Shown here piece after piece: positions 1-8,344 of a DNA stretch of 64,000 bases. A model generated the notes under the pieces. The model had not been told where the DNA came from. It saw only the letters and a program-made list of their open reading frames with translations, and ran no database searches. This DNA is from Streptomyces sp. NBC_01288 (lineage in GTDB: Bacteria; Actinomycetota; Actinomycetes; Streptomycetales; Streptomycetaceae), in contig NZ_CP108427.1 in the NCBI RefSeq assembly GCF_035982055.1, forward strand, positions 10,415,001 to 10,479,000, written 5' to 3'. Within the stretch, counting starts at the first letter, position 1. Each line of letters begins with the position of its first letter. The position numbers and the translations under genes were made by a program.

Positions 1-2726
1 TCGTCCGTCTCCGTGGCGCGGCGGATACGGGGCATGGTCAGGCTGCCGTCGAAGACCTCGCAGATCAGCTCGGCGCCGTGCAGCAGGCGCAGACTGACCG
101 GGCCCTTGGCATGGCGTACGACGTTGCCGACCAGCTCGCTGGCCAGCAGCTCCGTGGTCGGGGTCAGGTCCTCCAGGCCCCAGGTGCGCAGCTGCTCCCG
201 GACATGACGGCGGGCCTGGCCGGCCGCACGTGGGTCCTGGGGGAGCGGCCAGGAGGCGATCTTGTCGCTGGTCAGGGCGTGCAGGCGGGCGACGAGGAGG
301 GCGGCGTCGTCGGCCGTCGGGTGTTCGGCGGGGAGCAGGCCCGCCGTGAGGGTGTCGCAGAGGTCCTCCAGGTCCGCCTCCGCACCGGACTCGGTCCGGA
401 TCGCCGTACTCAGGAGGCGGGCCAGGTCCGCCATGCCCTCGTCCATCTCGCGCTTCGACGACTCGACCAGGCCGTCGGTGTAGAGCACGAGGAGGCTTCC
501 CTCCGGGACCTTCAACTCGACTGTCTCGAACGGCGGTTCCGCCGCGCCGAGGGGCGGGTCGGCCGACAGCTCCGGGAAGTGCACGGTGCCGTCCGGGTGG
601 ACCACGGCCGGTGGCGGATGACCGGCCCCGGCGATGGAACAGATCTGGGTCGTCGAGTCGTAGAGCGCGTACAGACACGTCACGTACGACTCCTCGCCCA
701 TGCCGGCGACGAGTTCGTTGAGGTGGCTCATGATCTCGTCGGGCGGCAGCTCAAGGTCGGCGAGGGTGTGCAGCGCGGTGCGCAGCCGGCCCATCGTCGC
801 CGCCTCCGGGAGGCCGTGGCCCATGACGTCGCCCACCACGAGGGCCACCTGGCCGCCGGAGAGCGGGATGATGTCGTACCAGTCGCCGCCCACGTCCATG
901 CCCTGGCCCGCGGGAAGGTAGCGGGCGGCCGCGGTGCACGCCGGCAGCTCGGGCAGGGCCCGGGGGAGCAGGCTCCGCTGGAGTTCGCGGGAACGGGTGT
1001 GCTCGGCGTCGTAGAGCCGGGCCCGTTCCAGGGCCTGGGCGACGAGGGCGCTGATCGTGGTCAGCAGGGTGCGTTCCTCGTCGGTGAGCCGGCGGGCCCG
1101 GTCGAAGGCGACGACGCAGACGCCGAAGGTGTTGCCGGACGCGGTCAGCGGGAGGAACGCCCACGCCTCCTTCCCCGCCCGTTCCGGTCTGGCGGCCAGC
1201 TCGGGGTACTGGGCCGCGTACTCCTCGGTCGAGGAGAGGAACATCGGCAGACCGGACGCGATCACGTCCCAGCCCGGCTCACCGGGCGTCCGGACGCGGC
1301 CGTCGACGGTGGACAGGAAGTCGTCCGGGTAGCCGTCCGCGCCCACGGTGTGCAGCCGGTCGCCCTCGACGGCCTGCACCAGGAGGCCGGCCGCGGCGAA
1401 CGGCGGCAGCACCCGGCGGGCGACCGCGGCCACCACGTCCTGCGAGGTCGTCGCCTTGGCGAGAGCGGCCGTCAGCTCGCCCATCCGGACCGCGCGTCGG
1501 GCCACCGCCAGCTCGGACGCCCGGCGCTCCTCCTCGTGCTGACGCTTCTCGGTCACGTCGGTGAGGTAGAGGGTGACTCCGTCGGGACCCGGGACCAGCC
1601 GCAGGTGGTGACGGCGGCCGGTGCCTTCCAGTTGGGCGTCGAAGCCGACGGGCGTCTCCTCGGCCGCGGCCTTGCGGCAGCGGTCCTCCAGGCCGGGGAC
1701 GTTCCGTACCGCGGGCAGCTCCCACAGGAGGCGCCCGAACAGCTCCTCCTCGGAGAGGCCCAGCGTGCGCTCCGCCTCCAGGTTGGCGAAGGTGATCCGC
1801 CACTCCTCGTCCACCGCGAGGAACCCGTCGCTCATGTGGCGCAGGGCCCGGCTCAGCGCGTCCCGGGCCGACCGGGACTCGTTGCTCTCCCAGCCCACGC
1901 CGATCATCCGGTGCGGCTCGCCGTGCTCGTCGTAGGTCGCCCGGCCGCGGGCCTGCGTCCAGCCGTACGTGCCGTCCAGGCGCCGCACCCGGTACTCGGC
2001 CTCGAACACGCCGTGCTCGCGGATCGCCCGGTCCACCGCGTCCAGTGTCGGCGCCAGGTCGTCGGGGTGGACGCAGGCCATCCAGTTCTCGACCCTGGCG
2101 GTGTAGTCCTCGGGTCTGGTGCCGTAGAGCTCCAGGGCCGCCTCGTCCCAGATCAGCTCGCCGCCCTGGATGTCCCAGTCCCACGAGCCGACGCTGACCT
2201 CCTTCAGAGCCTGCCGCAGCCGGTCACGGTGGCCGCTGAGCTCCGGCTGGGAGGGCCGCGAGGGCGGGGGTGCCTGGCGCATGCGCTCCTCGGTCCAGGC
2301 GACCAGGTCCCGGAGGAAGTCCCACTGTCGCGGGGTGGGCTCGCCCTGGTCACCCATGAGGACCGTGAGCGTGCCGATGCTGCGGTCCCCGCCGGACACC
2401 GGTACGGCGGCCAGACCGGTGCCGGGCCAGGTCAGATCCTGAACCGTGGGCGCGGCCGACACGGGCACCCACACACCACTGCCCCGGTGCAGGGCCCGGG
2501 CCGGGGCCGTCGGCCCCTCCTGGTCGATGATCTCCCACGGGCGGGTGAGGGCGGGCGGCAGACCGGTCGACGACACCAGCCGCAGCGCGGACATCGGCCC
2601 GCGCAGGTGAATCGCTCCCCCGAGCGCGCCCAGCTCGCCCACCGCGTGTTGCAGTGCCAGCCGGAACACTTCGCTCTCGGTGACGCCGGGGTCCACGGTG
2701 CCGAGCAGAGCCAGACGTGCGTTCAT
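1..2726 (-). CDS. PAS/GAF SpoIIE-type PP2C phosphatase with C-terminal histidine-kinase-like ATPase (3' end missing)
   Basis: Signalling protein predicted to dephosphorylate anti-anti-sigma factors and, through its kinase-like end, bind or phosphorylate partner-switch proteins. Translating the minus strand from ATG 2726 gives an open frame that runs off the window (about 908 residues seen). Approximate order: N-terminal sensor 1-165, PAS 174-290 (GSWDWDIQGGELIWDE), PAS 292-410, GAF 412-570, PP2C 590-800 with metal-binding motifs VGGDWYD, GDVMGHG and YTDGLVE, then an HATPase from about 830 with N-box ELLASELVGNVVRHA. The C-terminus lies outside the window. The start is forced: a TGA lies in frame 8 codons upstream and no other start codon lies between. 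No Shine-Dalgarno is visible, so a leaderless or weakly initiated message is possible. The family is very common in Streptomyces, and the sensed signal cannot be read from sequence. Confidence 0.93.
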   Translation of the reverse strand, partial: MNARLALLGTVDPGVTESEVFRLALQHAVGELGALGGAIHLRGPMSALRLVSSTGLPPALTRPWEIIDQEGPTAPARALHRGSGVWVPVSAAPTVQDLTWPGTGLAAVPVSGGDRSIGTLTVLMGDQGEPTPRQWDFLRDLVAWTEERMRQAPPPSRPSQPELSGHRDRLRQALKEVSVGSWDWDIQGGELIWDEAALELYGTRPEDYTARVENWMACVHPDDLAPTLDAVDRAIREHGVFEAEYRVRRLDGTYGWTQARGRATYDEHGEPHRMIGVGWESNESRSARDALSRALRHMSDGFLAVDEEWRITFANLEAERTLGLSEEELFGRLLWELPAVRNVPGLEDRCRKAAAEETPVGFDAQLEGTGRRHHLRLVPGPDGVTLYLTDVTEKRQHEEERRASELAVARRAVRMGELTAALAKATTSQDVVAAVARRVLPPFAAAGLLVQAVEGDRLHTVGADGYPDDFLSTVDGRVRTPGEPGWDVIASGLPMFLSSTEEYAAQYPELAARPERAGKEAWAFLPLTASGNTFGVCVVAFDRARRLTDEERTLLTTISALVAQALERARLYDAEHTRSRELQRSLLPRALPELPACTAAARYLPAGQGMDVGGDWYDIIPLSGGQVALVVGDVMGHGLPEAATMGRLRTALHTLADLELPPDEIMSHLNELVAGMGEESYVTCLYALYDSTTQICSIAGAGHPPPAVVHPDGTVHFPELSADPPLGAAEPPFETVELKVPEGSLLVLYTDGLVESSKREMDEGMADLARLLSTAIRTESGAEADLEDLCDTLTAGLLPAEHPTADDAALLVARLHALTSDKIASWPLPQDPRAAGQARRHVREQLRTWGLEDLTPTTELLASELVGNVVRHAKGPVSLRLLHGAELICEVFDGSLTMPRIRRATETD

Positions 2727-2729
2727 ACC

Positions 2730-2740
2730 GTAAATTTTAC
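2730..2740. promoter_or_regulatory. AT-rich 11-bp palindrome at the phosphatase start
   Basis: GTAAATTTTAC is symmetric around its centre base and sits 3 bp upstream of the phosphatase ATG, in otherwise very GC-rich DNA. It could be a -10-like region of a leaderless promoter or an operator. Function is inferred only. Confidence 0.3.
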
Positions 2741-2864
2741 CGTTCCCGCCTCACATAACGCGGTGCTGCGCAGGACTCTCACCTTTGACTCCCGCTCTCG
2801 CACACGGCTCTCAACAGGCAGCGCTCCAGACCGAGTTGCCCCGGCGTTCCACCCGCGTTCGCTC

Positions 2865-2949
2865 GGGTGACAATACTCGGCATCCGGGGGAACGGGGGCG
2901 TCCTGAACGGGGTAAGGAACCCCTTGATCATGTCCGGACGTTGTCACCC
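2865..2949 (+). promoter_or_regulatory. Foldable leader upstream of rutA
   Basis: A 9-bp closing helix GGGTGACAA (2865-2873) / TTGTCACCC (2941-2949) encloses an inner helix TCCGG (2883-2887) / CCGGA (2934-2938) and an apical hairpin GGGGT-AAGGA-ACCCC (2909-2923). It ends 41 bp before the rutA start. I do not match it to a known riboswitch class. It may be a structured 5' leader, or the outer repeat could be a spaced protein-binding site. Confidence 0.35.
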
Positions 2950-2990
2950 CGTCAGGCTCACCCCCGCCCACCCGTCACACAGGAGCGGCA

Positions 2991-4063
2991 TGGACATCGG
3001 CGTATTCATCCCCATCGGCAACAATGGCTGGCTCATATCGAAGAGTTCACCCCAGTACCTGCCGAGCTTCGAGCTGAACAAGGCCATCGTGCGGAAGGCC
3101 GAGGAGCACGGCCTCGACTTCGCGCTGTCGATGATCAAACTCAAGGGCTTCGGCGGCGAGACCGAGTTCTGGGACCACAACCTGGAGTCGTTCACGCTGA
3201 TGGCGGGCCTGGCCGCCGTGACGGAACGCATCAAGCTGTACGCCTCCACCCCGATCCTTGTCCTGCCCCCGGCGATCGTCGCGCGCATGGCCACCACGAT
3301 CGACTCCATCGCCCCTGGCCGCTTCGGCATCAACATCGTCACCGGCTGGGCACCCGGCGAGTACTCCCAGATGGACCTGTGGCCCGGCGACGAACACTTC
3401 GGCAACCGTTACGCGCGCGCCGCCGAGTACGTCACCGTGATGAAGGAGCTGTGGAGCGAGGGCGTCAGCAACTTCAAGGGCGAGTTCTACGAGATGGACG
3501 ACTGCGTGCTCTCGCCGCGCCCGGCGGACGGGCACATCGACATCGTCGCGGCCGGACAGAGCCCCACGGGCATCCGGTTCGCCGCCGAGCACGCCGAGTA
3601 CAACTTCATCCTGGGCAGTGGGGTCAACACCCCCCTCGCCCTGTCGGACACCACGGCCTCGCTCGTGGACGCGGCCGAGGGGACGGGCCGGGACGTCGGC
3701 GCGCTCTCCCTCTTCATGATCATCGCCGATGAGACCGACGAGGCAGCCCGGGCGAAGTGGCAGGACTACCACGACAACGCCGACCACGCGGCGCTGGCGT
3801 ACATGGCCGGCGAATCCGCCACCGACACCACCGCCGACGACACCTCAACCGCCCGCACCATCGTGCTGCCCGAGGGCGCGGTCAACTTCAACATGGGCAC
3901 GCTGGTCGGGTCGTACGAGACCGTCGCGAAGATGCTCGACGAGGTCGCCGAGGTCGAGGGCACCAAGGGCATCATGCTCGTCTTCGACGACTTCCTCGTG
4001 GGCCTGGAGAACTTCGGCACCCGCATCCAGCCGTTGATGAAGTCACGGTCGCTCGCCGAGTGA
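2991..4063 (+). CDS. rutA: Pyrimidine utilisation flavin monooxygenase RutA
   Basis: FMN-dependent group C (luciferase-like) monooxygenase. RutA opens the uracil ring with O2 and reduced FMN in the Rut pyrimidine nitrogen-salvage pathway. The 357-residue product matches the family length and carries its hallmark stretches [52 protein letters not shown] and [12 protein letters not shown]. The start at 2991 is chosen because AGGAGC lies 6 nt upstream and the N-terminus then aligns exactly with RutA. Upstream in-frame starts would add a non-homologous tail. It is followed after 31 bp by an MFS transporter and then a cysteine hydrolase. No rutC, rutD, rutE, rutF or NCS2-type rutG lies nearby, so the reductase and later enzymes would have to come from elsewhere. 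Confidence 0.92.
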
Positions 4064-4094
4064 CCGTCGCTCCGGACGGACCGGGCCCGCGGTC

Positions 4095-5606
4095 GTGACC
4101 GTCGGCCGCGGTCCGTGGCGGGTGTTCGCGGCCACCGCCGTGGGGGTGGTGGCCGTGTTCCTCAACATGAGCGGTCTCGCCGTCGCGCTGCCCACCATCA
4201 CCCGGGAGCTCGGGGCCGACCCCGGGCAGGCCGACTGGATCCTGCTCGGCTACATGCTGGTCACCACCGCCCTGATCCTCGTCTTCGGCCGGCTGGCCGA
4301 CATCGTCGGCCGACGCAGCCTGTATCTCGCCGGGCTCGTCGTCCTCACCGCCGGGACCGGGCTCGCGGCGCTCTCCCCGTCGGCCGGGTTCCTGATCGCG
4401 GCCCGGGTCGTACAGGGCGTCGGTGCCGCCGCCGTGATCACCAACAACACCGCCCTGCTCACCGACGTGTTCCCCGCACGGACACTGGGCCGGGCCCTCG
4501 GCTGGAACGTCACCGTGGCCGCCACGGCCCAGGTCGCCGGACCGGTCGTCGGCGGCGCGGCGACCCAACTCCTCGGCTGGCGTGGGCTGTTCGTCGTCTG
4601 CGTGCCGATCGGGCTGGTCGCGATCGGCGCGTCGGTCCTGGCCGTCCCGGCGAGCGGAACGCGGGTCGGCCGGGCCCGCGAACCGTTCGACCTGCCGGGC
4701 GCGCTGCTGTCCACGGCGATGCTGACCGCACTCGTCCTCACCCTGACACCCGGCGTCACATCCACCGTCGCCGACTGGCTGCCGTGGGCCTGCGGCGCCG
4801 CGACCCTGGCACTGTTCACGGCCTTCGTCGCCGTCCAGACCCGCCGCTCGCACCCCCTGGTCGACGTGGCGCTGCTGCGCACCCGGGCGATCGCCCTCGT
4901 GCTCGCGGCCGTCCTCGCCAACGCGGTCGGCAGCTACGCCGTCGTCCTCCTGGCGTCCCTGCACGAGCAGGCGGTCGGCGGCGCCACGTCCCTGGAGGCG
5001 GGGGTGCTGGTGACACCGGTCGCGGCCGGCACGCTGATCGCCTCGGCCGCCGCGGGTTCCCTGTTCGACCGCTTCACCCCGCGCACGCTGACGACAACGG
5101 GCATGGCGGTCACGGCCTGCGGACTGCTGGGCTTCTCGCTGACCCTCTCGACGACGACCGTGCCCTTCCTGGCCGTCGCCCCGTTCCTCTTCCTCGTCGG
5201 GGCCGGTACCGGGCTGTTCATGACACCGAGCACGGGCGCGCTGATGCTGTCCGCGCCGGCCGACCGGCGCGGTATGGCCAACGGCCTGCGGTCCACCACA
5301 CAGAACGTGGGCTACCTCCTCAGTACGGCCCTCGCCCTCGCGTTCACGACGACCGGGCTGAGCGAACCGGCCCGCCAGGCCGCGTACGACGGGACACTGA
5401 ACACCCTGAACGTGCTCGCGTCCGGCGAGTTGGACCGCTTCGTCGCCAACATCCGCGCCACGGGGTTCGTCCTCACCGGCATCGTCGCGGTCGGGGGAGT
5501 GATCTGCCTGGCCTTTCCCACATCGCTGCGGGCACCCCGTACCGCTGACGCCGCCGTCGTCAACACCCCACCGGAGTCCGCCACTTCACGAAGGACGACA
5601 TCATGA
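4095..5606 (+). CDS. MFS transporter, DHA2 (EmrB/QacA-like, 14 TM)
   Basis: Integral membrane protein of 503 residues, the usual size for 14-helix DHA2 antiporters. Visible signatures are the first helix with VFLNMSGLAVALPTI, the motif-A-like FGRLADIVGRRSLYLAG between helices 2 and 3, and the antiporter motif C region QVAGPVVGGAA. It starts with GTG, 31 bp after the rutA stop, and its TGA overlaps the next start as ATGA, so the three genes read as one operon. In Escherichia coli the rut operon carries the NCS2 permease RutG, so an MFS exporter here is a substitution. Substrate and direction (pyrimidine import or intermediate efflux) cannot be told from sequence. Confidence 0.9.
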   Translation: MTVGRGPWRVFAATAVGVVAVFLNMSGLAVALPTITRELGADPGQADWILLGYMLVTTALILVFGRLADIVGRRSLYLAGLVVLTAGTGLAALSPSAGFLIAARVVQGVGAAAVITNNTALLTDVFPARTLGRALGWNVTVAATAQVAGPVVGGAATQLLGWRGLFVVCVPIGLVAIGASVLAVPASGTRVGRAREPFDLPGALLSTAMLTALVLTLTPGVTSTVADWLPWACGAATLALFTAFVAVQTRRSHPLVDVALLRTRAIALVLAAVLANAVGSYAVVLLASLHEQAVGGATSLEAGVLVTPVAAGTLIASAAAGSLFDRFTPRTLTTTGMAVTACGLLGFSLTLSTTTVPFLAVAPFLFLVGAGTGLFMTPSTGALMLSAPADRRGMANGLRSTTQNVGYLLSTALALAFTTTGLSEPARQAAYDGTLNTLNVLASGELDRFVANIRATGFVLTGIVAVGGVICLAFPTSLRAPRTADAAVVNTPPESATSRRTTS

Positions 5607-6238
5607 CCGGTTCCGCTTCCGCGCAGGAGGACTACGAACGTGCCGGGTTCGACGGACAACTCACCCCCGGCACGTCCCCGGCCCTGATCCTGGTGGACCC
5701 CGCCCGCGCCTACGTCGACCCGGACTGCCCGCTCTACGCCGGTGTCGAACCGGCGGTCGACGCGATGAGGCTCCTCCTTGCCGACGCCCGCCGGGCCGGG
5801 ATCCCGGTGATCGTCACGCGGGTGCTGCTGCGGGCGGACGGCAGCGACGGCGGCCTCTTCTTACGCAAGGTGCCGGTCCTGGGGGTGTTCGCGGAGGGCA
5901 ACCCGTTCGGCGAGTTCATCGACGGCCTGGCCCCGGCGCCGCACGACCTGACGGTGACGAAGCAGTGCCCGAGCGCCTTCTTCGGCACGGAACTGGCCGC
6001 CCACCTCACGGCCGACGGCATCGACACCCTGCTCATCGGCGGACTGTCGACGAGCGGCTGCGTCCGGGCCACCGCGCTGGACGCCATGCAGCACGGATTC
6101 GTACCGATCGTGGTCGAGGAGGCCGTGGGCGACCGGGACCCGGACATCCACGCGGCGAATCTCTTCGACATCAGGCACAAGATCGGCGAGGTGTGGCCGC
6201 TCGGGCGGGCTCAGGAGTACCTCGCGTCTCTCGGCTGA
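5603..6238 (+). CDS. Isochorismatase-family cysteine hydrolase (N-carbamoylsarcosine amidase-like)
   Basis: Cytoplasmic amidohydrolase of 211 residues. The family triad is visible: Asp32 in LILVDPARAY, Lys120 in VTKQCPSAFFGT, and Cys153 in STSGCVRATALDAMQ. The VDPARAY and SAFFGTELAAHL wording resembles N-carbamoylsarcosine/carbamoyl amidases more than enteric RutB, yet its place behind rutA suggests it does RutB's job of hydrolysing a ureido or carbamate product. Its ATG overlaps the transporter stop (ATGA), implying translational coupling. Substrate assignment is inference from context; the fold and triad are secure. Confidence 0.88.
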   Translation: MTGSASAQEDYERAGFDGQLTPGTSPALILVDPARAYVDPDCPLYAGVEPAVDAMRLLLADARRAGIPVIVTRVLLRADGSDGGLFLRKVPVLGVFAEGNPFGEFIDGLAPAPHDLTVTKQCPSAFFGTELAAHLTADGIDTLLIGGLSTSGCVRATALDAMQHGFVPIVVEEAVGDRDPDIHAANLFDIRHKIGEVWPLGRAQEYLASLG

Positions 6239-6274
6239 CCGGTCGTGCGCGTCGTGTGCACCACCCCGCTCGGG

Positions 6275-7186
6275 TCACGGACGCGCCTCGGGGAGGAGCG
6301 GTTCGCGGTCGGCCGTGGGCTGGGTCGGCGGGTGCGGGTCGGCCTCGTATCCGGCGGGAAGGACGGCGTCGGGGACCAGCGGTGACGGTTCGACGCGCAG
6401 CAGCCGGGCGATCCCGGCGGGCAGCCACCAGTTGTACCTGCCGAACAGGGAGACCATCGCCGGCACCAGTAGTGCCCGTACGACGGTGGCGTCCAGCAGG
6501 ATGTCGGCGCCGAGCGCGGTGGCGAGGACCTTGATGTCGGTGCCCGGGGCGGACGCCAGCGCGGCGAAGGCGAAGAACAGGATCAGCGCGGCCGACGTGA
6601 CCAGCCGCCCGGTGCGGCCCAGGCCGTGCTCCACGGCGTACGCGGTGGAACCGGTGCGGTCGTACTCCTCGCGCATCCGGGCCAGGATGAACACCTCGTA
6701 GTCCATGGACAGTCCGAACAGGAACGCGAAGATCAGGACCGGCAGCCAGAACGTCAGCGCACCGGTCGCCGCGATCCCGAACACCGCGTTCGAGCCGTGT
6801 CCGTCCTGCCGGAACCAGGTGATCATCCCGAACACCGCGGCCACGCTGACCAGGTTCAGCAGCACCGCCTTCAGCGGCAGCAGCAGGGAGCGGAACGTGC
6901 GGACCAGCAGCACGGAGGTGACCAGCGCGATCAGACCGAGGATGTACGGGAAGTCGTCGAAGACCGCCCGCTGGTAGTCGAGGACGATGGCACCCGGCCC
7001 GTCACGCCGACGTATCCGGGCAGGTCCTTCGTCGCGTTCCGGACCGAACTCACCACCGCCACGCTGGTGTTGTCCACCGTCTCGCGGGTGGGTATGACGA
7101 CGACCTCCGTGACGCCGTCCCGCCCGGGCGGGGCCACGACCGCCATCCGGACGCCCGGAACCCGCCGTGCCGCAGCCGCCACGGTC
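6275..7186 (-). pseudogene. MMPL/RND-family transporter remnant (5' truncated and frameshifted)
   Basis: The C-terminal third of an MMPL lipid/drug exporter. The intact part (from about 7000 down to 6275) contains the second membrane domain: FPYILGLIALVTSVLLVRTF, then the conserved FGLSMDYEVFILARMREEYD and RTGRLVTSAALILFF. Just upstream, homologous sequence continues in another frame (VPGVRMAVVAPPGRDGVTEV to KDLPGYVGVTG). The two frames meet near 6993-7003, where one C appears missing compared with the expected VTGPGAIVLDY. Homology ends near 7186, where a truncated response regulator begins on the other strand. MMPL genes are normally about 700 or more codons, so most of the gene, with its promoter, is gone. 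Confidence 0.82.
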
Positions 7187-7540
7187 GAACCGGCCGACCT
7201 CCAGGAAGCCGTGCGTGTCGTCGCCCGAGGGGAGGCACTGCTGTCGCCCAAGGCCACCCGCGGCCTCATCGCCCGCTTCCTCTCCCAGCCGAACCCGGGC
7301 CCGCTGCCCAGCCCGGTCCAGCTCGACGCACTCACCGAGCGGGAGCGCGAGATCATGGCCCTCGTCGCCGCCGGGCTCTCCAACGACGAGACAGGGGAGC
7401 GGTTGTACGTCTCTCCACTGACCGCCAAGACCCGCATCAACCGGGCGATGATGAGACTGGGCGCCCGCGACCGCGCCCAACTGGTCGTCCTCGCCTACCG
7501 GAGCGGCTTGGTGAGCCCGGGCGACCTTCCTGTGCTGTGA
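7182..7540 (+). pseudogene. NarL/FixJ-type response regulator remnant (C-terminal half)
   Basis: This frame begins at VEPADLQEAVRVVARGEALLSP, which is the end of a receiver domain and linker in NarL-type regulators, and continues through a LuxR helix-turn-helix (LTEREREIMALVAAGLSNDE to AKTRINRAMMRLGARDRAQL) to a normal stop at 7540. The first 100 or so residues, with the phosphoacceptor Asp, are missing. No start codon with a ribosome site precedes the homology, and the boundary coincides with the broken 5' end of the MMPL remnant. In many actinomycetes these two gene types are divergent neighbours, so one deletion through their shared promoter would give this arrangement. Confidence 0.78.
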
Positions 7541-7566
7541 CGGTGGGGCAGATCCGAGGGGGCCTT

Positions 7567-8097
7567 GTGCGGTGGAACGTTTCGTGGCCGGTGTTCCGGC
7601 GCATCGGCAGCGCCTTCGCGATCGGAGTGGCCCTGGCCGCAACCTCCGGATGCACGGTGCCCGTCGATGCCGTGGCCGGTATCTCCGTGACCGGCGACGG
7701 CCATCTGCTCGGCATCATGATGGTCTGCGGGCATCACATCGACGGCGCGACCCTCTACGTGGACAGCACCGACGTCGACAAAGAGGTGACGGTCGGTTCG
7801 TGGACCGCCGACCGCTCCCTCACGGCCGGTTTCGCCACCTGGACCCTCGACTCTCCTTCCGCCGGCTGGACCGCGACCAGACCTCTCGAACCGCTCACTG
7901 CCGGGACCACCTATGACCTCTACGGCTGGACCGAGGACAACTCATGGTCATCGGGCAACGTCTCCTTCACTCTGACCGACAGAGACCGGCTCACGCCCGG
8001 AACGGTCCGCTACGACGACGTCTCGGACAACGGCGACGAATCCGCTGTCACCGTCCCCGTGGCGGAGTTCAAAGCCAAGGCATGCGAGAACGACTGA
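7567..8097 (+). CDS. Putative secreted lipoprotein, unknown function
   Basis: A protein of 176 residues with a Sec lipoprotein signal: basic start VRWNVSWPVFRR, hydrophobic core AFAIGVALAATS and a lipobox ending at Cys. GTG 7567 is preferred over the upstream GTG 7537 because GAGGGGG sits 6 nt before it and it places the signal peptide at the true N-terminus. The mature part is beta-rich (TTYDLYGWTEDNSWSSG, VSFTLTDRDRL). I do not recognise a family. It stands alone between a gene scar and the radical SAM operon, so context does not suggest a role. Confidence 0.75.
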   Translation: MRWNVSWPVFRRIGSAFAIGVALAATSGCTVPVDAVAGISVTGDGHLLGIMMVCGHHIDGATLYVDSTDVDKEVTVGSWTADRSLTAGFATWTLDSPSAGWTATRPLEPLTAGTTYDLYGWTEDNSWSSGNVSFTLTDRDRLTPGTVRYDDVSDNGDESAVTVPVAEFKAKACEND

Positions 8098-8102
8098 CGT
8101 CA

Positions 8103-8117
8103 CGGCGCCTGGCGCCG
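8103..8117. terminator. GC-rich inverted repeat after the lipoprotein gene
   Basis: CGGCGCC-T-GGCGCCG follows the lipoprotein stop by 5 bp and can form a compact hairpin. There is no U-tract, as is usual for Streptomyces terminators. Role inferred from position. Confidence 0.4.
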
Positions 8118-8344
8118 GGCCGCAAACCCACAAGGGCACGATCCGCAGCGGGAGTTGTGGGCCCGGGGCCTTTACGAGCGGTGCCGTTCCCCGCTGTCGA
8201 AGGTACCAGTGGCGGGCCCGATGCGCGGGCCGGGCAACCCCGCCGTGGCCGGTCCGCTCAGCGGAACCGCGGGTGACAGGGCCGCCAGAGGGCGATGACG
8301 CTGGGGCGCTCCTGGTACCGACTGTGGTGGGAGACGTCGTGGAG

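Noticed and set aside
78-2870. 930-codon plus-strand frame over the phosphatase gene
   Set aside because: It is the antisense shadow of the PP2C gene: the minus strand gives PAS, GAF, PP2C and HATPase motifs, the plus strand only low-complexity Arg/Gly sequence.
6275-7642. 455-codon minus-strand frame as a full transporter
   Set aside because: Only the last two thirds are MMPL-like. The N-terminal part is antisense to the regulator and lipoprotein genes. Treated as a remnant.
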